DNA of 64,000 bases, from positions 372,001-436,000 of the forward strand of contig CAVUWK010000006.1 of assembly GCA_963745175.1 (NCBI GenBank). The letters are read 5' to 3'. The notes beneath the pieces are model-generated. The model ran no database searches. It saw only the letters and a program-made list of their open reading frames with translations, and had not been told where the DNA came from. The position numbers and the translations under genes were made by a program. This stretch comes from Bog-473 sp963745175. GTDB lineage: Bacteria > Actinomycetota > Acidimicrobiia > Acidimicrobiales > RAAP-2. Every line of letters starts with the position of its first letter. The first letter of the stretch is position 1. Positions 1-9,373 of this stretch are shown piece by piece.

Positions 1-92
1 TGCTCGGTGGCGAGATCCTGCAACGCCAGATCCTGCCTGTGATCGACCGGATCGGAACGGAGGACGAGACGGCGGCAAGGGCCCGGGCGTGA
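1..92 (+). CDS. 3' end of an unidentified upstream gene (partial)
   Basis: The window opens inside a reading frame that closes with TGA at 90-92. About 29 residues are visible and they end in an alanine/arginine-rich tail. The stop overlaps the GTG start of the next gene (GTGA), which implies translational coupling in one operon. Too little is present to name the product. By context it probably belongs to the same envelope-glycan operon as the following flippase and glycosyltransferase genes, but that is inference only. Confidence 0.5.
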   Translation, partial: LGGEILQRQILPVIDRIGTEDETAARARA

Positions 93-1558
93 CCGGTCCC
101 GAGGCCACCGAAGCGTCGGAGGCGCCGGCCGAGCTCGTCGTCGAGGGTGTGCCGGCGGCCATGGCCCTGGCACCGAATGCCGTAGGCCCGAACCTCGGGG
201 CCGAGCTCCTACTCGACGATGCGGCGCGACCCGGCGTCGAGTCGATGCGGGCCGGCCTGCTGCAGGCCGGGCCCCTCGCCGCCGCCGGCGTCCTGGCCAA
301 CTTGGCCGGTGTCATCCTCACCATCGCGCTCGCCCGGCTGCTCTCCCCCCACAGCTACGGCGTCCTCAACCAGCTGACGGGGCTATACCTCATCCTCTCC
401 ATGCCGGGGTCCGCCGTGGTCGTCGCCGTCGTGCGGCGCGTCACCGTCTGGCACGAGGACGGGAGTGGTCATCTGGTCCGTCGCTGGGCGGGGCGGGTGC
501 ACCGGCAGGGGACCATGGTCGTCCTGCTGTGGGCCGTGATCGTGTTCACCAGCCGGCACGGGGTGGCCGTCCTGCTCAATCAGCAGAGCGGCATCGGCAT
601 CGCGGCGATCCTGACGGCAGCCGCCTTCTTCGTGCTCCTTTCGCTCGACCGGGGCCTGCTGCAGGCCCACCGGGCCTACCGCCCGTTGGCGGCCAACCTG
701 CTGGTGGAGGTCGGCGTCCGACTGGCGGCGGTGGTCGTCCTGGTGCTGGCCGGCTTCGGCCCGTCCGGCGCCGCCGTCGGGATCCTCATCGGGGAAGTCG
801 TGGCCGCGACGCACGCGCGCTGGGCGGCCGTCCGCGCCTGGTCCGGAGGCCGCATTCCCCGCCTGTTCGACACGGCGAGCTGGGTGGCGGCGGTCCGGCC
901 CGATGCCGTCCTCGGCGGGCACACCTCGGTGCGGCGCACCGTCGTGTTCGATCTCGTGGTGGCGTCCGTCTCACTGTCCATGGTGGCGGTGTTGCAGAAC
1001 GTGGACGTGCTGGTGGTCGGCCGCGACAACCCGTCGCACAGCGGCGCCTACGCCGCGGTCTCCGTCACCAGCAAGGCCATCGTGTTCGGCGCCGTCGTGC
1101 TCGGCGGCTACCTGCTCCCCGAGGCGGCGATCCGCTGGCGCCAGGGTGGCAATGCGCTGCGCCAGCTGGCCGTGGTGCTGGTGCTGCTGGCCGTCCCGTC
1201 GGTGTTGCTCCTCGGCGTCGCCGTCATCGCGCCCGAGGAGCTCCTCCAGGTGGTCTTCCACCACTCCTATACGTCCGCCGCCGACGCGCTGGCCCCGTTG
1301 GTCTTGGCCATGATCATGCTGAGCGTCTCGGTGGTCCTCACCATGTACCTTCTCGCCGTCGGGCAACGATGGGTGGTGCTGGTGCTCGTCGGAGGCGCCG
1401 CCGCACTCACGGTTGCGGTTCTGGGCGTGCACGGGGCGCCGCGGGCGACGGCGTTGGTGGATCTGGCGGTCCAGGCGGTGGTGCTCTTCGTGGTCATGTG
1501 CGGGTTCGTCATCGTCCACAGGGTCCGGGTTGGGGGGCAGGTCGTAGAGATAACCTGA
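89..1558 (+). CDS. polysaccharide flippase-like multi-pass membrane protein
   Basis: The 489-residue protein has an Ala/Pro/Glu-rich N-terminal tail of about 50 residues and then a dozen or so hydrophobic segments, the first near residues 60-82. The length and the pattern of paired helices resemble Wzx/MATE-type exporters that flip lipid-linked saccharides across the membrane. No catalytic motif is visible, so the assignment rests on topology and context. It starts at GTG 89, overlapping the previous stop, and ends 4 bases before a GT4 glycosyltransferase, so the genes are probably cotranscribed. A general polysaccharide-biosynthesis membrane protein is the safe name. The saccharide is unknown. 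Confidence 0.6.
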   Translation: MTGPEATEASEAPAELVVEGVPAAMALAPNAVGPNLGAELLLDDAARPGVESMRAGLLQAGPLAAAGVLANLAGVILTIALARLLSPHSYGVLNQLTGLYLILSMPGSAVVVAVVRRVTVWHEDGSGHLVRRWAGRVHRQGTMVVLLWAVIVFTSRHGVAVLLNQQSGIGIAAILTAAAFFVLLSLDRGLLQAHRAYRPLAANLLVEVGVRLAAVVVLVLAGFGPSGAAVGILIGEVVAATHARWAAVRAWSGGRIPRLFDTASWVAAVRPDAVLGGHTSVRRTVVFDLVVASVSLSMVAVLQNVDVLVVGRDNPSHSGAYAAVSVTSKAIVFGAVVLGGYLLPEAAIRWRQGGNALRQLAVVLVLLAVPSVLLLGVAVIAPEELLQVVFHHSYTSAADALAPLVLAMIMLSVSVVLTMYLLAVGQRWVVLVLVGGAAALTVAVLGVHGAPRATALVDLAVQAVVLFVVMCGFVIVHRVRVGGQVVEIT

Positions 1559-1562
1559 CAAC

Positions 1563-2783
1563 ATGGGTGACGACCTGGGGCCGCTGCCGGCCGCGCCCGA
1601 CGCGGGTGCCGGGCCCGACCCCGGGGGCTCCGCCTCCGACGTGCTGGCCTCCATCGCCGCCGAGGCGGGCCTCCGGCGCATCCACCTGGTCGCCTGGCGT
1701 GATCTCGATGACCCCGAGGCCGGCGGCTCGGAGCTGCACGCTGACAAGATCGCATCCCGCTGGGCCGCCGCGGGCCTCGACGTGACCTTCCGCACTTCGG
1801 CCGTGCCCGGCGGCCCGGCCGCCCTCACCCGCGACGGGTACCGGGTCCTGCGCCAGGCGGGCCGCTACGCGGTGTTCCCCGGGGCGGCCTGGGAGGGCAT
1901 CCGCATGGGTCACCGCCCCGGCGATGCCTTGGTCGAGATCTGGAACGGCATGCCGTTCCTGTCGCCGCTCTGGTACCGAGGACCGCGCATCGTGTTCCTG
2001 CACCACGTCCATGCCGAGATGTGGGGCATGGTCCTGCCGCCGGCACTGGCCCGCTTGGGCAACCTGGCCGAGCGCCGGATCGCCCCCCGCTTCTATCGCT
2101 CGAGCCGGATCGTGACCCTGTCGGAGTCGTCGCGCCGGGAGATCGTCGACCTGCTCGGACTCCGCTCCGAGCAGGTCACCGTCGACCCGCCCGGGGTGGA
2201 CGCCCGCTATACGCCGGGCGGCCCGCGCTCCTCTGTCCCCCTGGTCGTCGCGGTGGGCCGCCTCGTGCCGGTGAAGCGCTTCGACGCGTTGCTGCGCTCC
2301 CTGGCCAAGGTGAAGTCCGACCACCCCGAACTGCAGGCGGTCATCATCGGCGAGGGCTATGAGCGCCCCGCCCTGGAGGCGTTGCGGGACGAACTAGGCG
2401 CCACCGATTGGGTCAGCCTGCCCGGGCGGGTCGAGGACGACGAGCTCGTGGCCTGGTACCGGCGGGCCTGGGTCGTGGCCAGCAGCTCACAGCGCGAGGG
2501 ATGGGGCATGACCCTGACCGAGGCCGCAGCCTGTGGCACTCCGGCCGTGGCCACGGCGATCGCCGGCCACGCCGATGCGGTGCTCGACGGCGAGTCGGGG
2601 CTCCTCGTCGAGGACATGGACGAGCTGGCGGGCGCGCTCGGGCGGGTGCTGGGCGACGAGGTCCTGCGCAGCCGCCTCGCTCGGGGTGCGCTCAGCCGGG
2701 CGCGCTGGTTCACCTGGGACGCCACGGCGAGACGGGCGCTCGAGGCGTTGGCGGCGGAAGCGGTGCAGACGCCCCAGGGCTGA
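1563..2783 (+). CDS. glycosyltransferase family 4 (GT-B fold)
   Basis: The 406-residue protein has the GT-B layout. The N-terminal Rossmann half carries an AGGSELHA motif near residue 55. The C-terminal half has the family-4 nucleotide-sugar site: VGRLVPVKRFD near residue 230, then the E-x7-E signature REGWGMTLTEA near residues 312-322. It should transfer a sugar from a nucleotide donor to a lipid-linked or polysaccharide acceptor on the cytoplasmic face. It follows the flippase gene by 4 bases, so the two probably build and export one envelope glycan. It converges on the AftD-like gene, with only about 50 bases between the stops. Donor and acceptor cannot be read from sequence. Confidence 0.85.
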   Translation: MGDDLGPLPAAPDAGAGPDPGGSASDVLASIAAEAGLRRIHLVAWRDLDDPEAGGSELHADKIASRWAAAGLDVTFRTSAVPGGPAALTRDGYRVLRQAGRYAVFPGAAWEGIRMGHRPGDALVEIWNGMPFLSPLWYRGPRIVFLHHVHAEMWGMVLPPALARLGNLAERRIAPRFYRSSRIVTLSESSRREIVDLLGLRSEQVTVDPPGVDARYTPGGPRSSVPLVVAVGRLVPVKRFDALLRSLAKVKSDHPELQAVIIGEGYERPALEALRDELGATDWVSLPGRVEDDELVAWYRRAWVVASSSQREGWGMTLTEAAACGTPAVATAIAGHADAVLDGESGLLVEDMDELAGALGRVLGDEVLRSRLARGALSRARWFTWDATARRALEALAAEAVQTPQG

Positions 2784-2835
2784 GCGTTCGCAGGATTGGC
2801 GGGGAACCGTCCGCCCCGCGCTGCGCTGCGCTGGC

Positions 2836-5800
2836 TCAGAGGCTGGGTAACGGGCTCAGGGTCTGGGTGACTGGATCAGGGACGCGCTCCTCGTCCGCCC
2901 CAGGGCGGTCCGCATCATCTGCTGTGTCTGCATCAGTCGCATCGGTTGCAGCGTCCGTATCGGTTGCATCAGCCGCATTGCCTGCATCAGTCGCATCGGC
3001 TGCATCGGCTCCAGTGTCCCCGCCGGCGGGACCGCCCGCATCTTCCGGGCCCCCTCCGCCGTCAGGACCGTCTCCACCGTCGGAACCGTCGGAGCCTCCT
3101 GCACTGTCTGGACCGGCTTGACCGCCTGCTCCAGCTCGCCAGGCGCGCCGACCGCGGAGCCTGTTCGTCCGCAGGCCGAAGGCGGTGATCACGCCGTCGG
3201 CGAGGAGCAGTGCCATCCCGATCCAGACCAGGTTGCCGGCGTGCACGAACGACCTCGCCCAGTCGGACCCGGGTGCGTAACGATGGATTTGCTGGCCCCG
3301 GATGACATTGAGAGCGCCGGCGACGATGAACCCGACTGCGCCCACCGTGGCGACGACGCGGGCCCAGGGCAGCAGGAGCCCCACCACCACGACGCCACCG
3401 ACCGCGAGCGCTGTCGCGCCGGGAAGGACGAGCGACGCCACGCCGGCCGTCACCGCGCCGATGACGAGCGAGCGCATGATGGTCAGGGGACGGGCAGAGA
3501 GACGAACTGCGGGGTCGCGTAGGAAGGGAAGCGTCAGCGCGGGGGAGTCGAAGGGTGCTGCCGGCCATTTGGGCGCATCCGGCCCGGCCGGCCCGCGCAG
3601 GCGGCGCGGCAGGTGAGCGCGTAGCCACCGGCGAGACCGCGTCGGCAAGAACGCCAGCAGAAGGCAGAGAGCCAACGTGGCGGCGGACAGCGCGAGAGCG
3701 CCCCACACCTCTTTCTGGGGCGTCCAGGTCAGCGTGACGGTGAAGTCGGACCCGCCGAGAGCATGCAAGTCGGCCGCTGTGACCTGCCATCCGTTCGCGA
3801 AGCCGTCGGTGAGCTGCGAACGACCGAGGTCGACGGCGTGCGCTCTCGCCGGCGCGTTGGCCGCGGGCTGCGCGACCGCCTTCCAACCGTTGTTGACGCT
3901 CTCGCCGAGCACGAACTCGAACGGTTGGGTCGCACCGGTCACCTTGGCCGTCTGCGTGTCGATGTGGCTGGAGGTGTGGGTGACCGTCGGGGCGGAGCCG
4001 GGCTGGGTCGCCGACAGCACGGGGGTGCCCTGCGCAGTCGGGAATCCGCTCGAACCGGGCCCGCCACCGGCGGCCGAATCCAACGTGAGCTGGTCGAGAT
4101 CCCAACCGGTGCACGTCCGCGGCTCCGATGAGCAGGTCGTGTTGTGCCCGGCCGCCGTCTCGACGACGTGGGTGCCGGCGCTCAAGGAGATGCCACCAGC
4201 GTCAGGCCCGCAGGGGACCACCTGCACCTCGGAGCCACTGAGCGCCTGCTGCGTGGTCCCGACGACCTTCACGTCGATCGGGTTCCCGTCAATGGTGAGC
4301 AGGTTCCCGACGCAATTGCCCGGCAGCCGCGCGGGCGTGGGAGCCGACCTCACGCCGGGGAAGCCGATCTCGGCGATCCCGAGCGGCAAGGCCAGGGCTC
4401 CCGCCGAGTAGTAGTTGCCGGCGGACTCGGCGCGCACCGTGTTGAAGGTGACCACGAAGTGTGAACCGGTGATCGGAAAGAAGGACACGGGCACCGTGGT
4501 CGTCGCCCCCGGGACCGTCGAGTCGGCGATGGCCGGAAGGGTGATCTTGCGCACCTGGGTGCCTGAGGTGATCGTCATGGTGGTGGGCACCGAGTGCCGG
4601 CCGTCGGCGATCACCTGCAGGTTCAGCTGGCTGAACGTGTGGTTGCCTTTGAGGTCGTAGGTGAGGGCCGCCCCGTTCTGAGCGGCGATGCCCAGGCCCG
4701 GCTGCCAGGCGGTGCTCGAATTGCCGTCGAGTGTGGTCGATGCGGTCGCGTTGAGATCGCCCGGGAGCCGCCCCGAGGAGTACGCCGCGATCTCACCCCC
4801 CGCCCCTGACGTGGAACGGCCGACGAGATCGTCGATCTCGTCGTCGGGGATGAGCGCGGACAGGCTGGCGCTGCCAGCGAGGGTGAACGCGCGGGCCGTC
4901 GGCAGCGTGAACTGTCGCGAAATGGTTGTCTCGGGATCGTCGCGGGGCGGGTATTGCGACTCCCGCTCTCGGGTCATGACGACCGTGAGGCGGTCAGTCT
5001 GCGAGGCTGCCCCGAGGGTGCTGAGCATCTGAGTCGGCATGTCGATCACCTGGCGCACTGTCTGCCCGGGGATCTCGACCTCGGAGAAGCCGACTGCCGA
5101 GGCGGAGTGAAAGTCCTGGTGGTCGTTGGTCGTGCTTTCGATGGTCACGCGCAGCGTGTGAAAAGACCGGGTGGGAAAAGTGAGCGTCTGCCCCGTCTCA
5201 GCGTGTGAGGCGTTCGTGAGTTGGAAATGCTCCGGGTGCCTCCCGTCGAAGGTCACGGTGACGGAGGAGATCCAGCGGGAGCGGTCGCCTCGCTGGGGCT
5301 GCACCAGCGTGATGTGGTTTGTCGCGACCGGGTTCGCGAATTGCGCCTGCCACCACTGGCCGGCCGGGTCGGGGACGAAGGTGCCCGTGATCCAGGCCGT
5401 GTCGAAGTTGTTGTCGATGGCGCTATACGCCGCGTACTCGGGGTTGTAGGTGATGCCGTTGCCGTAGCTGCTGGCGGTGACGTTGACCGCGCCGACGTAC
5501 GAGGCCACCGTCTTGCTGCTGACCCCGGCGTGGGGAAAGAGCTCGATCGGGCTGTCCCTCGGGTCGGTCTTGGCGGGATTGTCGCTCGGGGTCTCGGTGA
5601 AGCCCGCGTTCGCTGTCATGGAGGCCCACTGGAAGGCCTGCTTGCGGTTGGTGTCGGTGAGCACGAGCTGCGCGCCCTGGCCGGCCAGTTGGCGGAGCCG
5701 TGACGGATCACCGGCCAGCGTGCCCGCGTAGTTGATGGAGTTGTCGTTGTTGAGCAGCCCCAGGCCGGCCAAGTTGTTGAGCCCGGTGGCATCACCTTCC

Positions 5801-7710
5801 ATCACGACGGCACCCGTGTCGGATTCGGCCCGCAGCAGGGGGCGGGGGTTTGACACCGTGTAGTCCACCAGCGGACTTGGCCAGGCGAGGTTGGCCGGGG
5901 CGGCCAGGTCCGCCTCGTTGAGCGTCGAGTAGGTCGAGACGTTGGGGCGGGGGGTTCCGAACGAGATGGGGTCGGCGAGGCCCAGTGGGGTCTGGCTGAG
6001 CAGTTGGGCCAGGAGCTGAGGGTGTGGCACGCCGTAGTGCTCGTACCTCTGGTCGTACTCGGTCAGGACGTCGCCGGCACCCATGAGGCGCGCCATCGGC
6101 GCTAACGCGTTCGTGTTCGCGGTACCGTCCTGATAGGGACCGTCCACCGCGTAGAGAGTGTCGGCCGTGGCGATGGAGCCCATGATCTGCTGCTCCCGGG
6201 TGACGAAGCTGCGATTCAACAACGCGGGCTGGGGCGTGTCCACGGTGTTCCCCCACCGGTCACTGGCGAAGTCGTTGCCAGGAATGGCGAAGACCCGGGT
6301 CCCCTGGTGGGTCTCGTTCAGGTGTTTGATCGCCGCCAATTGGTAGGACGGGAGCGAGGCGGGTTGGGTGAGGGAGCCTGCGGAGACGGCCTCTCCGTTG
6401 AAGATGGAGGGGTTGTTGGCCACGACCAGGCCGGCGACGAGGAGAGCCGTCGTGATCCCGACGATGGAGAGCCGCCGCCACAGCGCGGTGAGTGCGCTGC
6501 CGAGGAGCATGGCCAGCGCGAGGAGCAGGACCGGCGTCGCCCGATCGGTCGAGCGCAGAGCCAGCCCGGCGGTGGTGTTCGTCATGAAGTCCTTGAGGGC
6601 GCCCCCGATCCGCGTGGGGTCGCTGTACGGGAAGGGCCCGACCGAGAGCACCATGCCGAGGAAGAGGAGCACGAGGAAGAAGGCGCGCTCCCGCCAGCGG
6701 ACGAACGCGGCGGAGACGAGCGCGAGAACGGGTATGGCAAAGGACGTCACCAGCAAGCTGATCTGCTGCGTGAAGCGGACGGCCGCGCTCGTCCACGTCC
6801 CGAGGTGGTCGGAGCCGTAGAAGTACCAGTACCCCAGGCCCCGCAGGATCTCGGACGGGTTGGAGGTTTGCGACGTCGACGAGACCGTCTCCGTGTACTT
6901 CAGGACATTGACGCCGTAGGCCGCTTCCACCTCGAGCCCCGCCATCCACCAGAGGCACGCCCCCAACGTCAACAGCGCAATGCGGAGCCCAGTAGCCAGG
7001 GCGTGGCGCCAGGTGGACTCGCGCAGCACGACCACGGCGTAGAGGAGCCACAGGATGGGCGCCACGGCGACGTAGATGATGGAGCTCGCGTTGATGCCGC
7101 TCACCAGCGCCACGACGATGGCGAAGAGGGCCGGCTCGCGCCAGCCGCCCCGGCGCAGCGCGACGATCGTGAACGCGAGCATGAAGGGCAGACCTGCCCA
7201 CGGCAGCAGGATGACGGAGATGCGCCCCGCGTACTGGAGGAAGTAGGGCGAGAGCATGTAGGCGGCCGCGGCCGCGACCGGGCCCGGACCGCGCAGGCCC
7301 ATCACGCGCGAGAGATAGAGGATGCCCGCGCCCGCGGCGAAGAGGATCGATCCCATCCAGAGCCTCTGGGCCACCCACACCGGCACGTCCAGCAAGTGGA
7401 AGACCACGAAGAAAGGCCCCATCGGCAGCAGGTAGCCGATGTACTCGTGCGTCACCGTGCCGAGAGCGACCGTCGGGTTCCACATGAAGGGGACCTGACT
7501 CAGGAAGCGGACCGGGTCGAGATACAGATAGGTCTTCGTGTCCGGCGTGACGACACCGGGCCGTACGGCCAACAGTGGTGCGTAGGCCAGTGCCGCGAGC
7601 ACGGCGGCGCCACCCCAGAGCCAGCCGCGTCGCTCGGGCTCGGTCCCACGGGGTTTCTCTCTGATGGCGTGCCGCCCCCGAGGGGCGGTGGAGATGGTGG
7701 TTGTGCTCAT
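2836..7710 (-). CDS. AftD-like alpha-(1->3)-arabinofuranosyltransferase family protein (DUF3367)
   Basis: This is a very large 1624-residue polytopic enzyme. The N-terminal third is a GT-C domain with many transmembrane helices. Its first periplasmic loop carries the acidic motif VVTPDTKTYLYLDP, typical of lipid-phosphate-sugar-dependent GT-C enzymes. The extracytoplasmic middle contains carbohydrate-binding F5/8-type-C-like modules near residues 740-860 and 980-1070. Further helices follow near 1340-1360 and 1410-1515. The last ~90 residues are disordered, Gly-rich and then Asp/Ala/Thr-rich. In mycobacteria AftD adds arabinofuranose to arabinogalactan and lipoarabinomannan; here the acceptor is unknown. 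It starts at ATG 7710, divergent from the methyltransferase gene with a gap of about 80 bases. Confidence 0.8.
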   Translation of the reverse strand: MSTTTISTAPRGRHAIREKPRGTEPERRGWLWGGAAVLAALAYAPLLAVRPGVVTPDTKTYLYLDPVRFLSQVPFMWNPTVALGTVTHEYIGYLLPMGPFFVVFHLLDVPVWVAQRLWMGSILFAAGAGILYLSRVMGLRGPGPVAAAAAYMLSPYFLQYAGRISVILLPWAGLPFMLAFTIVALRRGGWREPALFAIVVALVSGINASSIIYVAVAPILWLLYAVVVLRESTWRHALATGLRIALLTLGACLWWMAGLEVEAAYGVNVLKYTETVSSTSQTSNPSEILRGLGYWYFYGSDHLGTWTSAAVRFTQQISLLVTSFAIPVLALVSAAFVRWRERAFFLVLLFLGMVLSVGPFPYSDPTRIGGALKDFMTNTTAGLALRSTDRATPVLLLALAMLLGSALTALWRRLSIVGITTALLVAGLVVANNPSIFNGEAVSAGSLTQPASLPSYQLAAIKHLNETHQGTRVFAIPGNDFASDRWGNTVDTPQPALLNRSFVTREQQIMGSIATADTLYAVDGPYQDGTANTNALAPMARLMGAGDVLTEYDQRYEHYGVPHPQLLAQLLSQTPLGLADPISFGTPRPNVSTYSTLNEADLAAPANLAWPSPLVDYTVSNPRPLLRAESDTGAVVMEGDATGLNNLAGLGLLNNDNSINYAGTLAGDPSRLRQLAGQGAQLVLTDTNRKQAFQWASMTANAGFTETPSDNPAKTDPRDSPIELFPHAGVSSKTVASYVGAVNVTASSYGNGITYNPEYAAYSAIDNNFDTAWITGTFVPDPAGQWWQAQFANPVATNHITLVQPQRGDRSRWISSVTVTFDGRHPEHFQLTNASHAETGQTLTFPTRSFHTLRVTIESTTNDHQDFHSASAVGFSEVEIPGQTVRQVIDMPTQMLSTLGAASQTDRLTVVMTRERESQYPPRDDPETTISRQFTLPTARAFTLAGSASLSALIPDDEIDDLVGRSTSGAGGEIAAYSSGRLPGDLNATASTTLDGNSSTAWQPGLGIAAQNGAALTYDLKGNHTFSQLNLQVIADGRHSVPTTMTITSGTQVRKITLPAIADSTVPGATTTVPVSFFPITGSHFVVTFNTVRAESAGNYYSAGALALPLGIAEIGFPGVRSAPTPARLPGNCVGNLLTIDGNPIDVKVVGTTQQALSGSEVQVVPCGPDAGGISLSAGTHVVETAAGHNTTCSSEPRTCTGWDLDQLTLDSAAGGGPGSSGFPTAQGTPVLSATQPGSAPTVTHTSSHIDTQTAKVTGATQPFEFVLGESVNNGWKAVAQPAANAPARAHAVDLGRSQLTDGFANGWQVTAADLHALGGSDFTVTLTWTPQKEVWGALALSAATLALCLLLAFLPTRSRRWLRAHLPRRLRGPAGPDAPKWPAAPFDSPALTLPFLRDPAVRLSARPLTIMRSLVIGAVTAGVASLVLPGATALAVGGVVVVGLLLPWARVVATVGAVGFIVAGALNVIRGQQIHRYAPGSDWARSFVHAGNLVWIGMALLLADGVITAFGLRTNRLRGRRAWRAGAGGQAGPDSAGGSDGSDGGDGPDGGGGPEDAGGPAGGDTGADAADATDAGNAADATDTDAATDATDADTADDADRPGADEERVPDPVTQTLSPLPSL
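2880..3110 (-). repeat. low-complexity repeat coding the Asp/Ala/Thr-rich tail of the AftD-like protein
   Basis: Short imperfect repeats of the type gcatcggttgcatcag, plus related GC-rich triplet runs, fill this stretch. They encode a C-terminal tail built from Ala-Asp-Ala-Thr-Asp units preceded by Gly/Pro/Asp-rich sequence. The tail lies after the last membrane helix and should be disordered. Repeat arrays like this change length by slippage, so tail length may differ between strains. Confidence 0.6.
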
Positions 7711-7790
7711 GCAGAAAGTCGTGGGCTCAAGGTCCGCCCGGTAGTGTAAGCAGCCAGCGCCATCCGGGCGTGTCAGGAAGGGATCTGCAC

Positions 7791-9320
7791 ATGCCCAGCA
7801 GCACCAAAGGCAGGTTGACCGGTGAGCGGCCCCTGCAGGGCATCACCCCGGACTCCTTGCTGGCGCTGCACGAGGCCGGGTACCGGATCGTCCGCGAACG
7901 TATCGGCAGTGGTCGGATCCTGGACGTCGGGTGCGGCCACGGATTCGAGTCCGTCCGCTTCATAGCGCCGGGCCGCGAGGTCGTCGGTATCGATTACTCG
8001 TCCGAGGCGGTCGCCGCCGCGTTGGCCAGCTACGCTTCACAGGGCCTGAGCGTGGCCCAGATGGACGCGTTGGCGCTGGGCATCCGCACCGGCAGCTTCG
8101 ACGGGGTGTGCTCGTCCCACCTCATCGAGCACTTCACCGACCCGGAGCCGCACGTGGCCGAGCTCGCTCGCGTGGTCGGGGACGACGGCGTGGTGTGCAT
8201 CCTCACTCCGAACAAGACGGCCGACTTCGAAAACCCGTTCCATCGGTACCTCTTCGACCGCGACGACCTGCAGGCCATGCTCGGGCGCCACTTCGGCGAC
8301 GTGCGCCTGCAGGGGCTCGACACCGTCGAGGAGGTCAAGGCACATTTCGAGGCCCGCCGGAAGAAGGCAGCCAAGCTCTTGAAGATCGATGTGCTCGACC
8401 TCCGGCACCGCATGCCGCACTCCTGGTACGTGTGGGCGTATACCCGGCTCCTGCCGCTCGCGTACAAGACGCTGGCCGGCGACGAAGTCGGCGGCGTGAC
8501 CGGCATCACGGCCGACGACTGGTTCGTGACGAACGATCTCGACGACACCACCCCGCTGCTCTTCGCAGTGGCGCGGGAAACCCCGAAGGGCCGCGCCCGC
8601 ACAGACCGTCGGTGCCAACGCCTCTACCCCGGCGAGAACCTGATGCTGGCGGTCGGACTGACAGGCGGCATCGGCTCGGGCAAGTCCGCCGTGGCAGACC
8701 TCCTCGTGGCACGCGGGGCGGTCCTCGTCGACGCTGACCAGGTGGCACGAGAGGTGGTGGCTCCCGGCGGACCGGCCTACCAGCCGCTGATCGACCGGTT
8801 TGGGCCCGGGATCGTCGCCGCCGATGGCACCATTGACCGCCGAGCGTTGGCCGCTCTGGCCTTCGCCGACGAGGAGAGTCGGCTCGAGCTCAATGCCATC
8901 ACGCACCCGGTCATCGGTATCGCCATGATCGCGGCGCGTGATGCCCACGAGGGGACCGACGACATCGTAGTGCTGGCCATCCCGCTGCTGACGGCCCAGC
9001 ACCGCGAGACGGTGCGGCTCGACGGAGTGGTGGTGGTCGACTGCCCGACCGATGTGGCGCTCGAGCGGCTAATCAGCCAGCGCGGGTTCGACCACGCTGA
9101 CGCCAAGGCGCGGATGCGCTCGCAGATCTCACGGGAGGAGCGCTGCAAGGAGGCCGACTTCGTCCTCGACAATTCGGGTGGCCGGGCCGAGCTGGAGGTG
9201 AAGGTGGCCGGGCTCTGGGACTGGTTGCAGGGGAAGGCCGCTCGGAAGCAGGCACGCACCGGCGCGGCAGGGCCCGTGAGCTCCGGCGCTGACGCCGGAC
9301 GCATCGCACGTCCCGGATAG
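7791..9320 (+). CDS. coaE: class I SAM methyltransferase joined in frame to dephospho-CoA kinase (CoaE)
   Basis: One open frame of 509 codons starts at ATG 7791 behind a good ribosome site (aggaaggga). Residues about 35-280 are a SAM-dependent methyltransferase, with motif I ILDVGCGHGFES near residue 43 and the post-I acidic residue in VVGIDYS. Residues about 285-485 are dephospho-CoA kinase, the last step of CoA synthesis, with P-loop GLTGGIGSGKS near 289 and the paired DADQVARE motif. CoaE is normally a separate protein of about 200 residues. ATG 8643 could start it alone, and a TGA in another frame (8641-8643) overlaps that ATG. So this is either a true fusion or two coupled genes joined by an indel. 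The coaE-uvrB neighbourhood is common in actinobacteria. Confidence 0.8.
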   Translation: MPSSTKGRLTGERPLQGITPDSLLALHEAGYRIVRERIGSGRILDVGCGHGFESVRFIAPGREVVGIDYSSEAVAAALASYASQGLSVAQMDALALGIRTGSFDGVCSSHLIEHFTDPEPHVAELARVVGDDGVVCILTPNKTADFENPFHRYLFDRDDLQAMLGRHFGDVRLQGLDTVEEVKAHFEARRKKAAKLLKIDVLDLRHRMPHSWYVWAYTRLLPLAYKTLAGDEVGGVTGITADDWFVTNDLDDTTPLLFAVARETPKGRARTDRRCQRLYPGENLMLAVGLTGGIGSGKSAVADLLVARGAVLVDADQVAREVVAPGGPAYQPLIDRFGPGIVAADGTIDRRALAALAFADEESRLELNAITHPVIGIAMIAARDAHEGTDDIVVLAIPLLTAQHRETVRLDGVVVVDCPTDVALERLISQRGFDHADAKARMRSQISREERCKEADFVLDNSGGRAELEVKVAGLWDWLQGKAARKQARTGAAGPVSSGADAGRIARPG

Positions 9321-9373
9321 TTTCGGGACCCCTCTCCGGGTCCCGGTCGTGTGGTCGGCGACGCGGGAAGCCA

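Noticed and set aside
6307..7749. Plus-strand open frame of 480 codons inside the AftD-like gene
   Set aside because: Gly/Arg/Glu-rich shadow with no motif; the minus-strand protein has clear helices and domains.
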